DNA from: Gammaproteobacteria bacterium
GTDB taxonomy: Bacteria; Pseudomonadota; Gammaproteobacteria; Steroidobacterales; Steroidobacteraceae
Length of the DNA: 64,000 bases
Reading direction: 5' to 3'
Assembly: GCA_947455595.1 (NCBI GenBank)
Contig: CANGOP010000004.1
Span: 1 to 64,000 of the forward strand
Position 1 is the stretch's first letter. Every line of letters starts with the position of its first letter. Below, piece after piece: positions 1-8,167 of this stretch. Below the pieces are notes generated by a model. It saw only the letters and a program-made list of their open reading frames with translations. It made no database searches and was not told where the DNA came from. Made by a program: the position numbers and the translations under genes.

Positions 1-125
1 CCGTGACCGCAAGGGCGGGTCTCCATGGGCACGCCTCGGCAACACCGACTTAGGTTTCGAAACGGTGCGGCCCTCGTCTGGTCAGCAGGGTATGCTGTGC
101 CACCGGCATCCGGACACCGCCTCCC

Positions 126-740
126 ATGATCCAGATCTCGTACGTCAGTCGCGCAACGGCACCCATGTCCTCCGAGGACCTGCTCTCACTGCTGCGCCAG
201 TGCCTGACGAACAACCCCGGCAGCGCCGTGACCGGCATGCTGTTCTACGCCAACGAGACCTTTCTCCAGACGCTCGAGGGCGAGGAAGCGGACGTCGACC
301 ATCTGCTGCAGCGGATCAAGGCCGACCCGCGCAATACGGATATCCAATTACTGCATCGGCGCACCATCGAGCGGCGCGACTACTCGGACTGGAGCATGGG
401 TTTCCGGCGCCTGACCGACGAAACCCTGGTGGCAGCCGGCGCACCGTCGGGCACCACGGTGGCCGACGTGAATCCGCTCTATCTGGTCCGTCATCGCGAT
501 ATTGTCGAGCAGCTCTTTCGTGAACATGTCGACCCCAATGCCCGCACACTCGATCTGATCGACGATCCCCGGGATCAACTCGCCCGTTATCTCAAGGCTG
601 AAAACACGCGCATGCGCGGACAGGTGGAACTGGCGCTTCTGATGCTCGAGAGCATCACGGACGCCACCCGCCATGGCGGCGTCACCGAACGGCATCTGCA
701 ACTGTGTGTCGAGGCGACGGCAGCGTTGCGCCGCGTCTAA
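126..740 (+). CDS. BLUF-domain blue-light sensor protein
   Basis: A 204-residue cytoplasmic protein with an N-terminal BLUF (flavin-binding blue-light receptor) domain at about residues 1-95. Tyr6, Asn30, Gln48, Trp89 and Met91 have the same spacing as AppA Tyr21/Asn45/Gln63/Trp104/Met106, so the flavin hydrogen-bond switch looks intact. TGMLFY and LEGE, typical of the family, are also present. Residues about 96-204 form an extra, probably helical C-terminal part that I do not recognise; there is no EAL or cyclase domain, so any output is probably through protein-protein contact. It is convergent with clpX and the two share a hairpin. The ATG at 126 lies just before the conserved first strand, so the start is well placed, although the ribosome site is weak. 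Confidence 0.9.
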   Translation: MIQISYVSRATAPMSSEDLLSLLRQCLTNNPGSAVTGMLFYANETFLQTLEGEEADVDHLLQRIKADPRNTDIQLLHRRTIERRDYSDWSMGFRRLTDETLVAAGAPSGTTVADVNPLYLVRHRDIVEQLFREHVDPNARTLDLIDDPRDQLARYLKAENTRMRGQVELALLMLESITDATRHGGVTERHLQLCVEATAALRRV

Positions 741-767
741 GACGCGAAGCCCAGCCCTGAAAACGAC

Positions 768-789
768 AGCGCCGCCCGAAGGCGGCGCT
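768..789 (-). terminator. Hairpin terminator between the BLUF gene and clpX
   Basis: A perfect 9-bp GC stem with a four-base loop (CGAA on plus, TTCG on minus) lies between the two convergent genes, about 25 bases past the clpX stop. On the minus strand it is followed by GTCGTTTTC, a short T-rich tract, so it best fits termination of clpX; it could also act on the BLUF transcript. Confidence 0.6.
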
Positions 790-813
790 GACCGGAAACG
801 GCGTCGCGTCTCC

Positions 814-2124
814 TCAGGTCGACCCGGTCCGGCGAGGCTCTTCTTCCTCAACCGGTTCGCTGCGATAGACGACGTACGGTCGGGTATCGCCACCAATCAC
901 CGATTCATCCACCACGACCTTATGGACGTTCTTCAGGCCCGGCAACTCGTACATGGTGTCGAGGAGCACGTGCTCAAGGATGGTGCGCAGACCGCGCGCG
1001 CCCGTCTTGCGGGCGAGTGCCTTGCGCGCCACGGCGCGCAGCGCCGGTTCCAGGAATTCGAGTTCCACGCCTTCCATGTCAAACAGTTTGCGGTACTGCT
1101 TGGTCAGAGCGTTCTTCGGCTCCATCAAGATCGAGATCAGGGCGTTCTCATCCAGTTCTTCCAGCGTCGCGACGACCGGCAAGCGGCCGACGAACTCCGG
1201 AATCAGACCGAACTTCACCAGATCTTCTGGCTCGACTTCCTTGAAGAGGTCGGCCGACGGACGGCGAGCATCATCCGCGGGTTTCACTTCTGAGGTGAAC
1301 CCGATGCCGCCCTTCGTGGTGCGGTTGGCGATAATCTTCTCGATACCGGCAAAGGCGCCGCCCACGATAAAGAGAATGTTCGAGGTGTCGACCTGCAGGA
1401 ATTCCTGCTGCGGATGCTTGCGACCACCCTGCGGCGGCACCGAGGCGACCGTGCCTTCGATTAACTTCAGCAGCGCCTGCTGCACGCCCTCGCCCGACAC
1501 GTCACGCGTGATCGAGGGGTTGTCGCTCTTGCGGCTGATTTTGTCGATTTCGTCGATGTAGACGATGCCGGTCTGTGCCTTCTCGACGTCGTAGTCGCAC
1601 TTCTGCAGCAACTTCTGAATGATGTTCTCGACGTCCTCACCGACGTAGCCGGCTTCGGTGAGCGTCGTGGCATCGGCAATCGTGAAGGGCACGTTCAGGA
1701 GGCGCGCCAACGTCTCGGCCAGCAGGGTCTTGCCCGAACCGGTCGGCCCGATCAGCAAGATGTTCGACTTCTGCAGCTCAACGTCGTCGCCCTTAGCCTT
1801 GCGCTCGCCCGGCGCGGTGCGGCTCTGGAGTCGCTTGTAGTGGTTATAGACGGCCACCGCGAGCACTTTCTTGGCGCGGTCCTGGCCGATCACGTATTCG
1901 TCGAGGACCTTCTTAATCTCGTGGGGCTTCGGGAGCTTCTCGCGGGTGCGCTCCTGCTTCTCCTCGAGCTCCTCACGGATGATGTCATTGCACAACTCGA
2001 CGCATTCGTCGCAGACGAATACGGAGGGACCTGCAATGAGTTTGCGAACCTCGTGCTGGCTCTTGCCACAGAAAGAGCAGTACAAAAGTTTGCCGTCGTC
2101 CTTGCCGCGAATATCGTCAGTCAT
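814..2124 (-). CDS. clpX: ATP-dependent Clp protease ATP-binding subunit ClpX
   Basis: The AAA+ unfoldase (436 residues) that recognises tagged substrates and feeds them to ClpP in the cytoplasm. The N-terminal zinc-binding domain has four cysteines at 16, 19, 38 and 41. Walker A (GPTGSGKT) is at 126-133, and Walker B plus the IDEIDK box follow. Length is normal for the family. A GTG two codons upstream is possible, but the ATG at 2124 has GAGGGTGA at good spacing. It lies about 157 bases downstream of clpP in the same direction, the usual tig-clpP-clpX arrangement, and is followed by a hairpin. Confidence 0.98.
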   Translation of the reverse strand: MTDDIRGKDDGKLLYCSFCGKSQHEVRKLIAGPSVFVCDECVELCNDIIREELEEKQERTREKLPKPHEIKKVLDEYVIGQDRAKKVLAVAVYNHYKRLQSRTAPGERKAKGDDVELQKSNILLIGPTGSGKTLLAETLARLLNVPFTIADATTLTEAGYVGEDVENIIQKLLQKCDYDVEKAQTGIVYIDEIDKISRKSDNPSITRDVSGEGVQQALLKLIEGTVASVPPQGGRKHPQQEFLQVDTSNILFIVGGAFAGIEKIIANRTTKGGIGFTSEVKPADDARRPSADLFKEVEPEDLVKFGLIPEFVGRLPVVATLEELDENALISILMEPKNALTKQYRKLFDMEGVELEFLEPALRAVARKALARKTGARGLRTILEHVLLDTMYELPGLKNVHKVVVDESVIGGDTRPYVVYRSEPVEEEEPRRTGST

Positions 2125-2281
2125 TCTCACCCTCGTCTGTGGCGAGGGGGCCCCCGATCACGGCGCCTACCCTCTGCCTTACGTATATAGCACGCGGCCC
2201 CGGTGCCTGTAAAAGCGCCGAGGCCGCAGTGTGAACTGTGTCTAAGTCAGTCAAGTCTTTGAAGAACTTCGCGATTCCGCT

Positions 2282-2896
2282 TCAGGTCCCGGCAATTTCG
2301 CCGCGCCGCGTAAAGACATGGTCCACGAGCCCGTACGCCTTAGCCGCCTCAGCACCCATGAAGTTGTCACGGTCCGTATCGCGCCCGATCGTCTCGATAT
2401 CCTGACCCGTGTGTTTGGCCAAAATACCGTTCAGACGCGCCCGCAGGTCCAAAATCTCGCGGGTGTGGATCTCAATGTCGGTCGCCTGACCTTGGAAGCC
2501 GCCGAGTGGCTGGTGGATCATGACGCGCGAATTGGGCAGCGTGTACCGCTTGCCCGGTGCGCCCGCCGCGAGCAACACAGCGCCCATCGAGGCCGCCTGA
2601 CCGACGCAAATCGTCGCCACCTGCGGCTTGATGAATTGCATCGTGTCGTAGATCGCAAGTCCCGAAGTGACCACACCGCCGGGACTGTTGATGTAAATGG
2701 CGATGTCCTTGTCCGGGTTCTCCGACTCCAAGAACAGGAGCTGGGCCACGACCAGGTTCGCCATGTGGTCCTCAATCGGACCGACGATAAAAATGATCCG
2801 CTCCTTCAGAAGGCGCGAATAAATGTCGTAGGCCCGCTCGCCGCGCGCGCTCTGCTCAACGACCATCGGAACGAGATTGAGAGCTTGCTCGAGCAT
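2282..2896 (-). CDS. clpP: ATP-dependent Clp protease proteolytic subunit ClpP
   Basis: The serine protease subunit (204 residues) that forms the double-heptamer chamber with ClpX. The triad is visible as Ser103 (in GQAASMG), His128 (in MIHQP) and Asp177, with the same spacing as E. coli Ser97/His122/Asp171. A short N-terminal propeptide is expected. The start has a GGGAG ribosome site. The gene is 15 bases downstream of tig and probably shares its transcript. Confidence 0.98.
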   Translation of the reverse strand: MLEQALNLVPMVVEQSARGERAYDIYSRLLKERIIFIVGPIEDHMANLVVAQLLFLESENPDKDIAIYINSPGGVVTSGLAIYDTMQFIKPQVATICVGQAASMGAVLLAAGAPGKRYTLPNSRVMIHQPLGGFQGQATDIEIHTREILDLRARLNGILAKHTGQDIETIGRDTDRDNFMGAEAAKAYGLVDHVFTRRGEIAGT

Positions 2897-2911
2897 AAGG
2901 ACTCCCTCGGC

Positions 2912-4213
2912 TCAGGCGCCGAAGTTCATGATTTCCTTGAAGGTTGCCGGGGTTTCGACGACCTTCATCTGGGTCAACATCCAGTCGACCGCCTGATCTT
3001 CGAGGATCGTGCCCTCGATGTTCTGACGGAACTGGTCGTTGTCGCGAATCTGACGCATCGCCGCCTCTGGATCGGCGTAACCGACGGCCGCTGCTTCGAG
3101 GCGCTCCTCGAACTTCGCTGCATCCACCGTGATGCCCTGCTGCCGGATGACTTCACCCACCAACAAGCCCACGGCCACGCGACGACGCGCTGCCTGCTCG
3201 AACGGCTCGCGAGGCGGTGCCTGCTTGACGTCCTCCGGCTTTGCGCCAATGCGACGCAGCCAATCGATCTGCAGCGTGCGCACCTGCTCATCGACCGCTG
3301 CCGCCGGCAGATCAATCGGATGAGCCGCCCAGAGCTTGTCGAGGACCAGCGTCTTGGTGCGGTTGCGCAGGTTATCGGCGAGCTCGCGCCGCATGTTTTC
3401 CTCGACCTCGGCGCGCAACTGCTCGATACCGCCTTCGGTGATACCGAATGCCAAGCAGAAAGCATCGTCGATTTCGGGCAATTCGCTCTCATCGACCGAC
3501 TTCACGGTGACCGTGAAGTCAGCCGTCTTACCGGCCAAATTCGCCGCCTGATAATCAGCTGGGAATTCGACCGGGAAGGTCCGCGTCTCGCCAGCACTGG
3601 CACCCGTCACGCCCGCCTCAAACGGCTTGAGCATGCGTCCCTGGCCGAGAATGAAGGAAACGTTTTCACCCTTGCCGCCTTCGAACGCCACGCCATCCAG
3701 CGTGCCGTCGAAATCGATGACGACTCGGTCGCCCTCTTTCGCGGCGCCAGTGGACGCCTTCCAATTGAGACGCTGCTTACGCAGGGTCTCGATCATGGCG
3801 TCCACGTCCTCGACGCCGACGTCCGCAGCGGGACGCTCGACCTCGATGTCCGACAGTCCCTGCAGCGTGATCTGCGGGAACACCTCGAACACCGCCGCGT
3901 AGGCCAAATCCTGACCCGGCGCCAGTGACAACGGCTCAATACGTGGATTGCCGACCGGGAAGATCCCGCCCTGCGCGAGCGCCTGATTCAGGCTGTTCTG
4001 CAGCACCTCGGAGACCACTTCCTGACGGATCTGGCCACCAAACTGCTGCTCAACCACCTTCGCGGGCGCCTTGCCCGGACGGAAGCCCTTCAAGCGAGCC
4101 GTACGGCCGAACGCCTTCAAGCGGTCGCCGTAGACCTTGTCCACGTCTGCGGCCGGTACCGCGACTTCAAGACGGCGCTCAAGCGCTCCGGTCGACGTTA
4201 ACGATACCCTCAT
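2912..4213 (-). CDS. tig: Trigger factor, ribosome-associated chaperone and peptidyl-prolyl isomerase
   Basis: A 433-residue chaperone that binds ribosomal protein L23 and shields nascent chains. The N-terminal ribosome-binding domain carries the FRPGKAP signature (G-F-R-x-G-x-x-P) near residue 45. The FKBP-type isomerase domain starts around residue 155 (GDRVVIDFDG), and a helical C-terminal arm follows. A TTG two codons upstream is unlikely; the ATG at 4213 is preceded by an AGAGGATCTTGAGG stretch. It lies 13 bases after tRNA-Leu and may be co-transcribed with it. Confidence 0.97.
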   Translation of the reverse strand: MRVSLTSTGALERRLEVAVPAADVDKVYGDRLKAFGRTARLKGFRPGKAPAKVVEQQFGGQIRQEVVSEVLQNSLNQALAQGGIFPVGNPRIEPLSLAPGQDLAYAAVFEVFPQITLQGLSDIEVERPAADVGVEDVDAMIETLRKQRLNWKASTGAAKEGDRVVIDFDGTLDGVAFEGGKGENVSFILGQGRMLKPFEAGVTGASAGETRTFPVEFPADYQAANLAGKTADFTVTVKSVDESELPEIDDAFCLAFGITEGGIEQLRAEVEENMRRELADNLRNRTKTLVLDKLWAAHPIDLPAAAVDEQVRTLQIDWLRRIGAKPEDVKQAPPREPFEQAARRRVAVGLLVGEVIRQQGITVDAAKFEERLEAAAVGYADPEAAMRQIRDNDQFRQNIEGTILEDQAVDWMLTQMKVVETPATFKEIMNFGA

Positions 4214-4226
4214 CCTCAAGATCCTC

Positions 4227-4311
4227 TGGTGCGAATGGAGGGACTCGAACCCTCACGGGTTGCCCCACTGGAACCTAAATCCAGCGCGTCTACCAGTTCC
4301 GCCACATTCGC
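4227..4311 (-). tRNA. tRNA-Leu (anticodon UAG)
   Basis: Read on the minus strand this is a complete class II tRNA: 7-bp acceptor GCGAATG/CATTCGC, anticodon stem CTGGA/TCCAG around a seven-base loop with TAG, a long variable arm, the TTCGAGTC T-loop region and encoded CCA. It immediately precedes tig. Confidence 0.95.
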
Positions 4312-4362
4312 GTTTTTGGTTGGACGAAGCCGCCGTTGCCGGCGACCTCGGGTAAGCCATTC

Positions 4363-4391
4363 AGTATAGCGTGACCCACTCCGGCCCGAAA
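4363..4391 (-). promoter_or_regulatory. Candidate sigma70-type promoter for tRNA-Leu and tig
   Basis: On the minus strand a TATACT -10 box (4363-4368) is preceded at 17 bases by a weak -35 (TTTCGG, 4386-4391). The box ends about 50 bases upstream of the tRNA 5' end. The -10 is good and the -35 poor, so this is tentative. Confidence 0.4.
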
Positions 4392-4483
4392 GCACTCACT
4401 GCGATTCCGACGCCAGGGACTGCTGGCGCCCCCTGACCGGGGTAGAATTAAAATGGTCCACCTAACTGCCGAGGAGCCTTCCG

Positions 4484-5035
4484 ATGGCCGAAATCGAGAT
4501 CCACCACGAACATGCCCACAGCGCCGATCCGGCCGGAAAGTCCGTCGGATTTTTGGTCGGTGTCATCGGTGTTTTACTCGCCGTCGTGACGATCTGTGCC
4601 CACCGCGCGCATACGGCCGCCGTGATTCACCGCACCGAGGCCAACGATCAGTGGGCTTACTATCAGGCCAAAAAAATCCGTGAAAACACGGTGAGCACGG
4701 CCGGTGAGGTCCTCACGGCGCTTGCCCCGGTGGACCCGAAGAACGCGCAGGCCGGAAAAATCGCCGACGCGATCGAGAAATTCCACAAGCAGAGCGAGAA
4801 GTACGTCCGGGATGCCGCGGAAATCCAGGACAAGGCCAAAGAAAAAGACCACGAGACCGAGCACGACGAGGCGCTCGCCCTGCGCTACGACCTCGGCGAA
4901 GGTCTGCTGGAATTGGGACTAGTGCTGTCGTCCCTGTACTTCTTGGGACGCCAAAAGTTCTTCCCGCTCATCGGCAGCGTCGCGGCGCTCGCCGGCGTGG
5001 CCACCGCGCTATCGGTCTTCACCCTCGCCGGCTGA
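4484..5035 (+). CDS. DUF4337 family membrane protein
   Basis: A 183-residue protein with one membrane segment near residues 20-40, the family-typical stretch of conserved residues around 50-70 (NDQWAYYQAKKIREN), a charged coiled-coil middle (about 90-130), and two more hydrophobic segments at the C-terminus. This matches the DUF4337 layout. Function is unknown; inner-membrane location is inferred. A GAGGAG ribosome site sits before the ATG. It appears to be a single-gene unit between tRNA-Leu and the pilus operon. Confidence 0.85.
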   Translation: MAEIEIHHEHAHSADPAGKSVGFLVGVIGVLLAVVTICAHRAHTAAVIHRTEANDQWAYYQAKKIRENTVSTAGEVLTALAPVDPKNAQAGKIADAIEKFHKQSEKYVRDAAEIQDKAKEKDHETEHDEALALRYDLGEGLLELGLVLSSLYFLGRQKFFPLIGSVAALAGVATALSVFTLAG

Positions 5036-5166
5036 TCGGACCGGGCGCGCCGTGGTTGTGTGAACTGGCTCCCAGTTGCAGGCGCGCGCTCCAACACCGC
5101 GCCTTGCAGGCGAACGGCAAAGAGTATCCTTGGGGGTGCCGGGCGCGTGCCCGTCGCGAGGGCCCC

Positions 5167-5787
5167 ATGAGGCGAGTCAGCCACCACTCCCTGTTAAACC
5201 GCGTCGCACCGCGGTCGGCCGGGTACACCTTGGTGGAACTGATGGTCGTGTTGTCTCTGGCGGTGATCTTAGGCGCCATCGCCGTGCCGTCGATGCGCAC
5301 CTTGCTGCAAAATGGTCGCCTCACGAGCGCTACCAACGACCTGTTGGCGTCCATCAATCGGGCACGCACCGAAGCACTCAAGCTGCAGGTGCCCACGGCC
5401 GTCTGTTTCACGACCAACCCCGCGGCAGCCAGTCCGGTCTGTGATTACGGCGCGGCACGCGGCTGGATCGTCTTTGTCGACAGCAACGGCGACTGGGCGC
5501 ACCAATCCAACGAAGCCATACTCGAGCGTCACGCGACGATTGATGCGACGGTGACCGTGAAGACCGACGGAGACGCGGTGGTCGCCTTTTCGGCGACGGG
5601 CTTTGCCACTCCCTCGGCTGCGCATCAGGCCTTACGCAATGTGATCTTCTGCGATGCTCGTGGCGTCGTAGCGGCAGGCACGAGCTCAACGGCCCGTGCC
5701 CTGCTCATCGCGACCACCGGCCGCGGTCGCGCTGTGTCATCGGTTGCGGACGTCCAGTCCGCACTGGCAGGTTCTGCATGCCCCTGA
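5167..5787 (+). CDS. fimT: Type IV minor prepilin, FimT/GspH family
   Basis: A 206-residue minor pilin with a type III signal sequence: short positive leader, cleavage expected at the Gly in SAGYTLVELMVV (Tyr rather than the usual Phe at +1), Glu at +5, then the hydrophobic N-terminal helix. The remainder fits GspH/FimT, a pseudopilin that primes fibre assembly. An upstream extension in frame exists, but this ATG places the leader correctly. It is the first gene of a seven-gene pilus operon; the stop overlaps pilV. Confidence 0.88.
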   Translation: MRRVSHHSLLNRVAPRSAGYTLVELMVVLSLAVILGAIAVPSMRTLLQNGRLTSATNDLLASINRARTEALKLQVPTAVCFTTNPAAASPVCDYGAARGWIVFVDSNGDWAHQSNEAILERHATIDATVTVKTDGDAVVAFSATGFATPSAAHQALRNVIFCDARGVVAAGTSSTARALLIATTGRGRAVSSVADVQSALAGSACP

Positions 5788-6248
5788 TGCGCCGGACAGC
5801 TCAAGCGGGATTCACACTGGTCGAAGTGCTGGTCGCACTGGTCGTGCTGTCGATCGGATTGCTGGGCGTGGCCAAACTGTATGTTGTGACCATTCAGGGC
5901 AATGCGAGCGCGACGTCGCGCCTGTACGCGGTCAACCTCGCCTCCGATCTCGCTGACCGGATTCGTGCCAACCGCACGGCTGGTTCCGCGTATGCCGGTA
6001 CTGCCGCCAACAACAGTTGCTCCGGCGGCGCATTGCGCGCGACGCTCTGCTCGAGCGCGCAGATGGCCGCCCATGATCTTTATCTGTGGCAAGCGCAAAT
6101 CGCAGCACTGATGCCGCCTGGCACCACCGGTAGCGTCGCCGTTGCCACTGGCGGTACGAACTTACCCTCGACCTACACCGTGACCTTGGCCTGGCGTGAA
6201 GCCGGCACGGGCCAACAGCTTTCTTATACGGTGCGGGTGGTCATATGA
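5778..6248 (+). CDS. pilV: Type IV pilus minor pilin PilV
   Basis: A 156-residue minor pilin with the motif QAGFTLVEVLVAL, i.e. prepilin cleavage before Phe and Glu at +5, followed by the long hydrophobic helix. Size and position between FimT and PilW fit PilV, which helps initiate pili and place PilY1 at the tip. The ATG at 5778 overlaps fimT by 10 bases; a second ATG at 5787 is an equally good start. The stop overlaps the pilW start in an ATGA, implying translational coupling. Confidence 0.9.
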   Translation: MPLMRRTAQAGFTLVEVLVALVVLSIGLLGVAKLYVVTIQGNASATSRLYAVNLASDLADRIRANRTAGSAYAGTAANNSCSGGALRATLCSSAQMAAHDLYLWQAQIAALMPPGTTGSVAVATGGTNLPSTYTVTLAWREAGTGQQLSYTVRVVI

Positions 6249-7279
6249 AACGACCCTACCGAAGCCGCGGCCTGACCCTGATAGAGCTCATGATCGCCAT
6301 GACCATCGGTCTCGTGCTCGTGGGCGGCGCCTTCAAAATCTTCATGGACAGCTCGCGCACCTACGGTATCCATGAGACGGAAAGTCGTCTGGAAGAAAAC
6401 GCACGCTATGTCTACTCGGTCCTCGAGGCCGATGTGCGCATGGCCGGCTATTGGGGCTACGCCAAAGGCGTCAGCGGCATCATCGGCACGACGCCGCAGA
6501 CGGATCCGGCGGCAACAACGCTGGCGGGGGCTGCCGCCAGCAGTTGCGGCACGAACTTCGGCACTGACCTCGGCACGCCGTTAGAAGGCTCGAACGACCG
6601 CTACACGCTGGGCTGCGTGGCCTATCAAAGTCGTTTTATGCCCTCGGCCGACACGCTGACGGTACGCCGCGCCGGTTTGAATGCCAGCGCAGTCGGCGCC
6701 AACGCGATCGGCCCGTTGCGCATCTGCTCCACGCGCACCAACGTCTCGCTGGTGAATACGGTCAACGCCTGTCAGGCCGACCAAACAGTCGCCGAAAACT
6801 CCCCCGGCACGATTCACGATCTGGTCGTCCATACGTATTACGTGGCCCGTGACGCCTCGAGCGGCAGCAATGTGCCGACACTCTGGCGCAAATCGCTCAA
6901 CAACGTCGGCACGGTACCGACCTTTCAGGACGAGGAAATCCTCGCCGGTGTTGAAGACTTTCAGGTGCAATTCGGAATCGATTACACCGGCACGACCGGC
7001 GTCGCGCAACAATACGTCGATCCCGTCGCAGCCGGCGCACTGCCCAGTGGCGCGCAGATCGTTGCCGTGCGCCTGTGGGTCCTCATTCGCTCCGACACAC
7101 TGGAACCGGGTTTTACCGACAATCGCACCTACGTCTATGGCAACCGCTCGACCCAAAACGGAACCGTGAATGACCTGACCAGTGGCAGCAACGGGGGTCT
7201 CGCGTACCAGCCGAATGATCATTACCGGCGCCTGTTGGTTTCCCGGACTGTCATGATCCGCAACGTGTTGGGGACCTGA
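6245..7279 (+). CDS. pilW: Type IV pilus minor pilin PilW
   Basis: A 344-residue minor pilin beginning with a type III leader (SRGLTLIELMIAM, Leu at +1, Glu at +5). The large size, the early segment with MAGYWGY, and the C-terminal part with a VRLWVLIRSDT stretch are typical of PilW. It acts with PilV and PilX in the pilus tip complex. It starts inside the pilV stop and ends two bases before pilX. Confidence 0.9.
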   Translation: MKRPYRSRGLTLIELMIAMTIGLVLVGGAFKIFMDSSRTYGIHETESRLEENARYVYSVLEADVRMAGYWGYAKGVSGIIGTTPQTDPAATTLAGAAASSCGTNFGTDLGTPLEGSNDRYTLGCVAYQSRFMPSADTLTVRRAGLNASAVGANAIGPLRICSTRTNVSLVNTVNACQADQTVAENSPGTIHDLVVHTYYVARDASSGSNVPTLWRKSLNNVGTVPTFQDEEILAGVEDFQVQFGIDYTGTTGVAQQYVDPVAAGALPSGAQIVAVRLWVLIRSDTLEPGFTDNRTYVYGNRSTQNGTVNDLTSGSNGGLAYQPNDHYRRLLVSRTVMIRNVLGT

Positions 7280-7281
7280 CG

Positions 7282-7755
7282 ATGCGGGTCCCATCACCAC
7301 GCCACCCACGTCGAACACGCGGTGTTGCGCTGCCCATCGCGCTGATTCTACTGACGCTGCTGCTACTGCTGGCCACCGCCGCCATGCGCTCGGCGGGCTT
7401 CGGCTTTATCATGGCCGGGAACGAGCAATTTCGCGAAGCAGCGTTCCTCGCCGCGGAGACCGGCATCGAGCAGACCTATGCCATGGGCGCGTTCAACCCT
7501 GAGAACACGACACTGTCAACATCGGGCACGGTACCTGGCGCCAGTACGGACACGTACACAACCCAGGTCGTGACACAATTACAAGGGGCCCCGCAAGGTG
7601 CCGTCTATGGATCGAGCTGGAACGCGTTCTCCACCTATCATTTTGAAATTCGCAGCACCGGCCGATCGGCACGCGGCGCGAGCGCCACCAACGTGCAGGG
7701 CGTGGCGGTCATCGCACCGGCGGCCGTGGTGATCACCGGCGCCGGCGGACCCTGA
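7282..7755 (+). CDS. pilX: Type IV pilus assembly protein PilX
   Basis: A 157-residue protein with a short positive N-terminus and the segment RGVALPIALILLTLLLLLATAAMR, followed by the NEQFREAAFLAAETGIE motif characteristic of PilX. Like other PilX proteins it lacks the canonical Glu at +5. It is a tip-associated minor pilin in the pilV-pilW-pilX-pilY1-pilE set. Confidence 0.88.
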   Translation: MRVPSPRHPRRTRGVALPIALILLTLLLLLATAAMRSAGFGFIMAGNEQFREAAFLAAETGIEQTYAMGAFNPENTTLSTSGTVPGASTDTYTTQVVTQLQGAPQGAVYGSSWNAFSTYHFEIRSTGRSARGASATNVQGVAVIAPAAVVITGAGGP

Positions 7756-7765
7756 GGAGTTCATC

Positions 7766-8167
7766 ATGCCAGTACACCGTGATCGACTCTCTGCATGGCT
7801 GACAGCCATCGCGCTCATGGGTCTACCGATGAGCGCGATAGCGGCCCCCGTCACATCGCCGCCGGCACGGCTGCCGATGATCTCTGGCGAACAAGCCATT
7901 GAAACCGAGGCAGGGGCCATCGATCTTCCGCAAACCGTGGGCGGTCCGCTCAACCTGCATACGTGCGCCACGTGCCCCACGGAACGTTACGCAACCGACA
8001 CTCAAACCGTTTACTTGGCGCGTGGCGCGCGCCTCAGCGCCATTGAGTGGCAGGCATTGGCGCACTCGGCCGCGCACACACCAGCGACGGTGTTGTTGGA
8101 TGCGCGCACGCACGTGGTCACCCGCGTCCTGATTGACCTCGCTGCGCCCGCGCGGAGAACGCCATGA
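7766..8167 (+). CDS. Uncharacterised secreted protein between PilX and PilY1
   Basis: A 133-residue protein with an apparent Sec signal peptide (residues 1 to about 27, ending MSAIAA). The mature part has a CATC (CxxC) motif at about residues 72-75 and little other sequence character. I do not recognise a family. It has a strong GAGGAG ribosome site, sits 10 bases after pilX and overlaps the pilY1 start in an ATGA, so it is almost certainly made with the pilus tip proteins. A periplasmic role in pilus assembly, for instance metal or disulfide related, is only inference from context. Confidence 0.75.
   Translation: MPVHRDRLSAWLTAIALMGLPMSAIAAPVTSPPARLPMISGEQAIETEAGAIDLPQTVGGPLNLHTCATCPTERYATDTQTVYLARGARLSAIEWQALAHSAAHTPATVLLDARTHVVTRVLIDLAAPARRTP

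Noticed and set aside
2318-3928. 536-codon open frame on the plus strand
   Set aside because: Lies antisense to clpP and tig, whose family motifs are unmistakable; no motif or ribosome site of its own.
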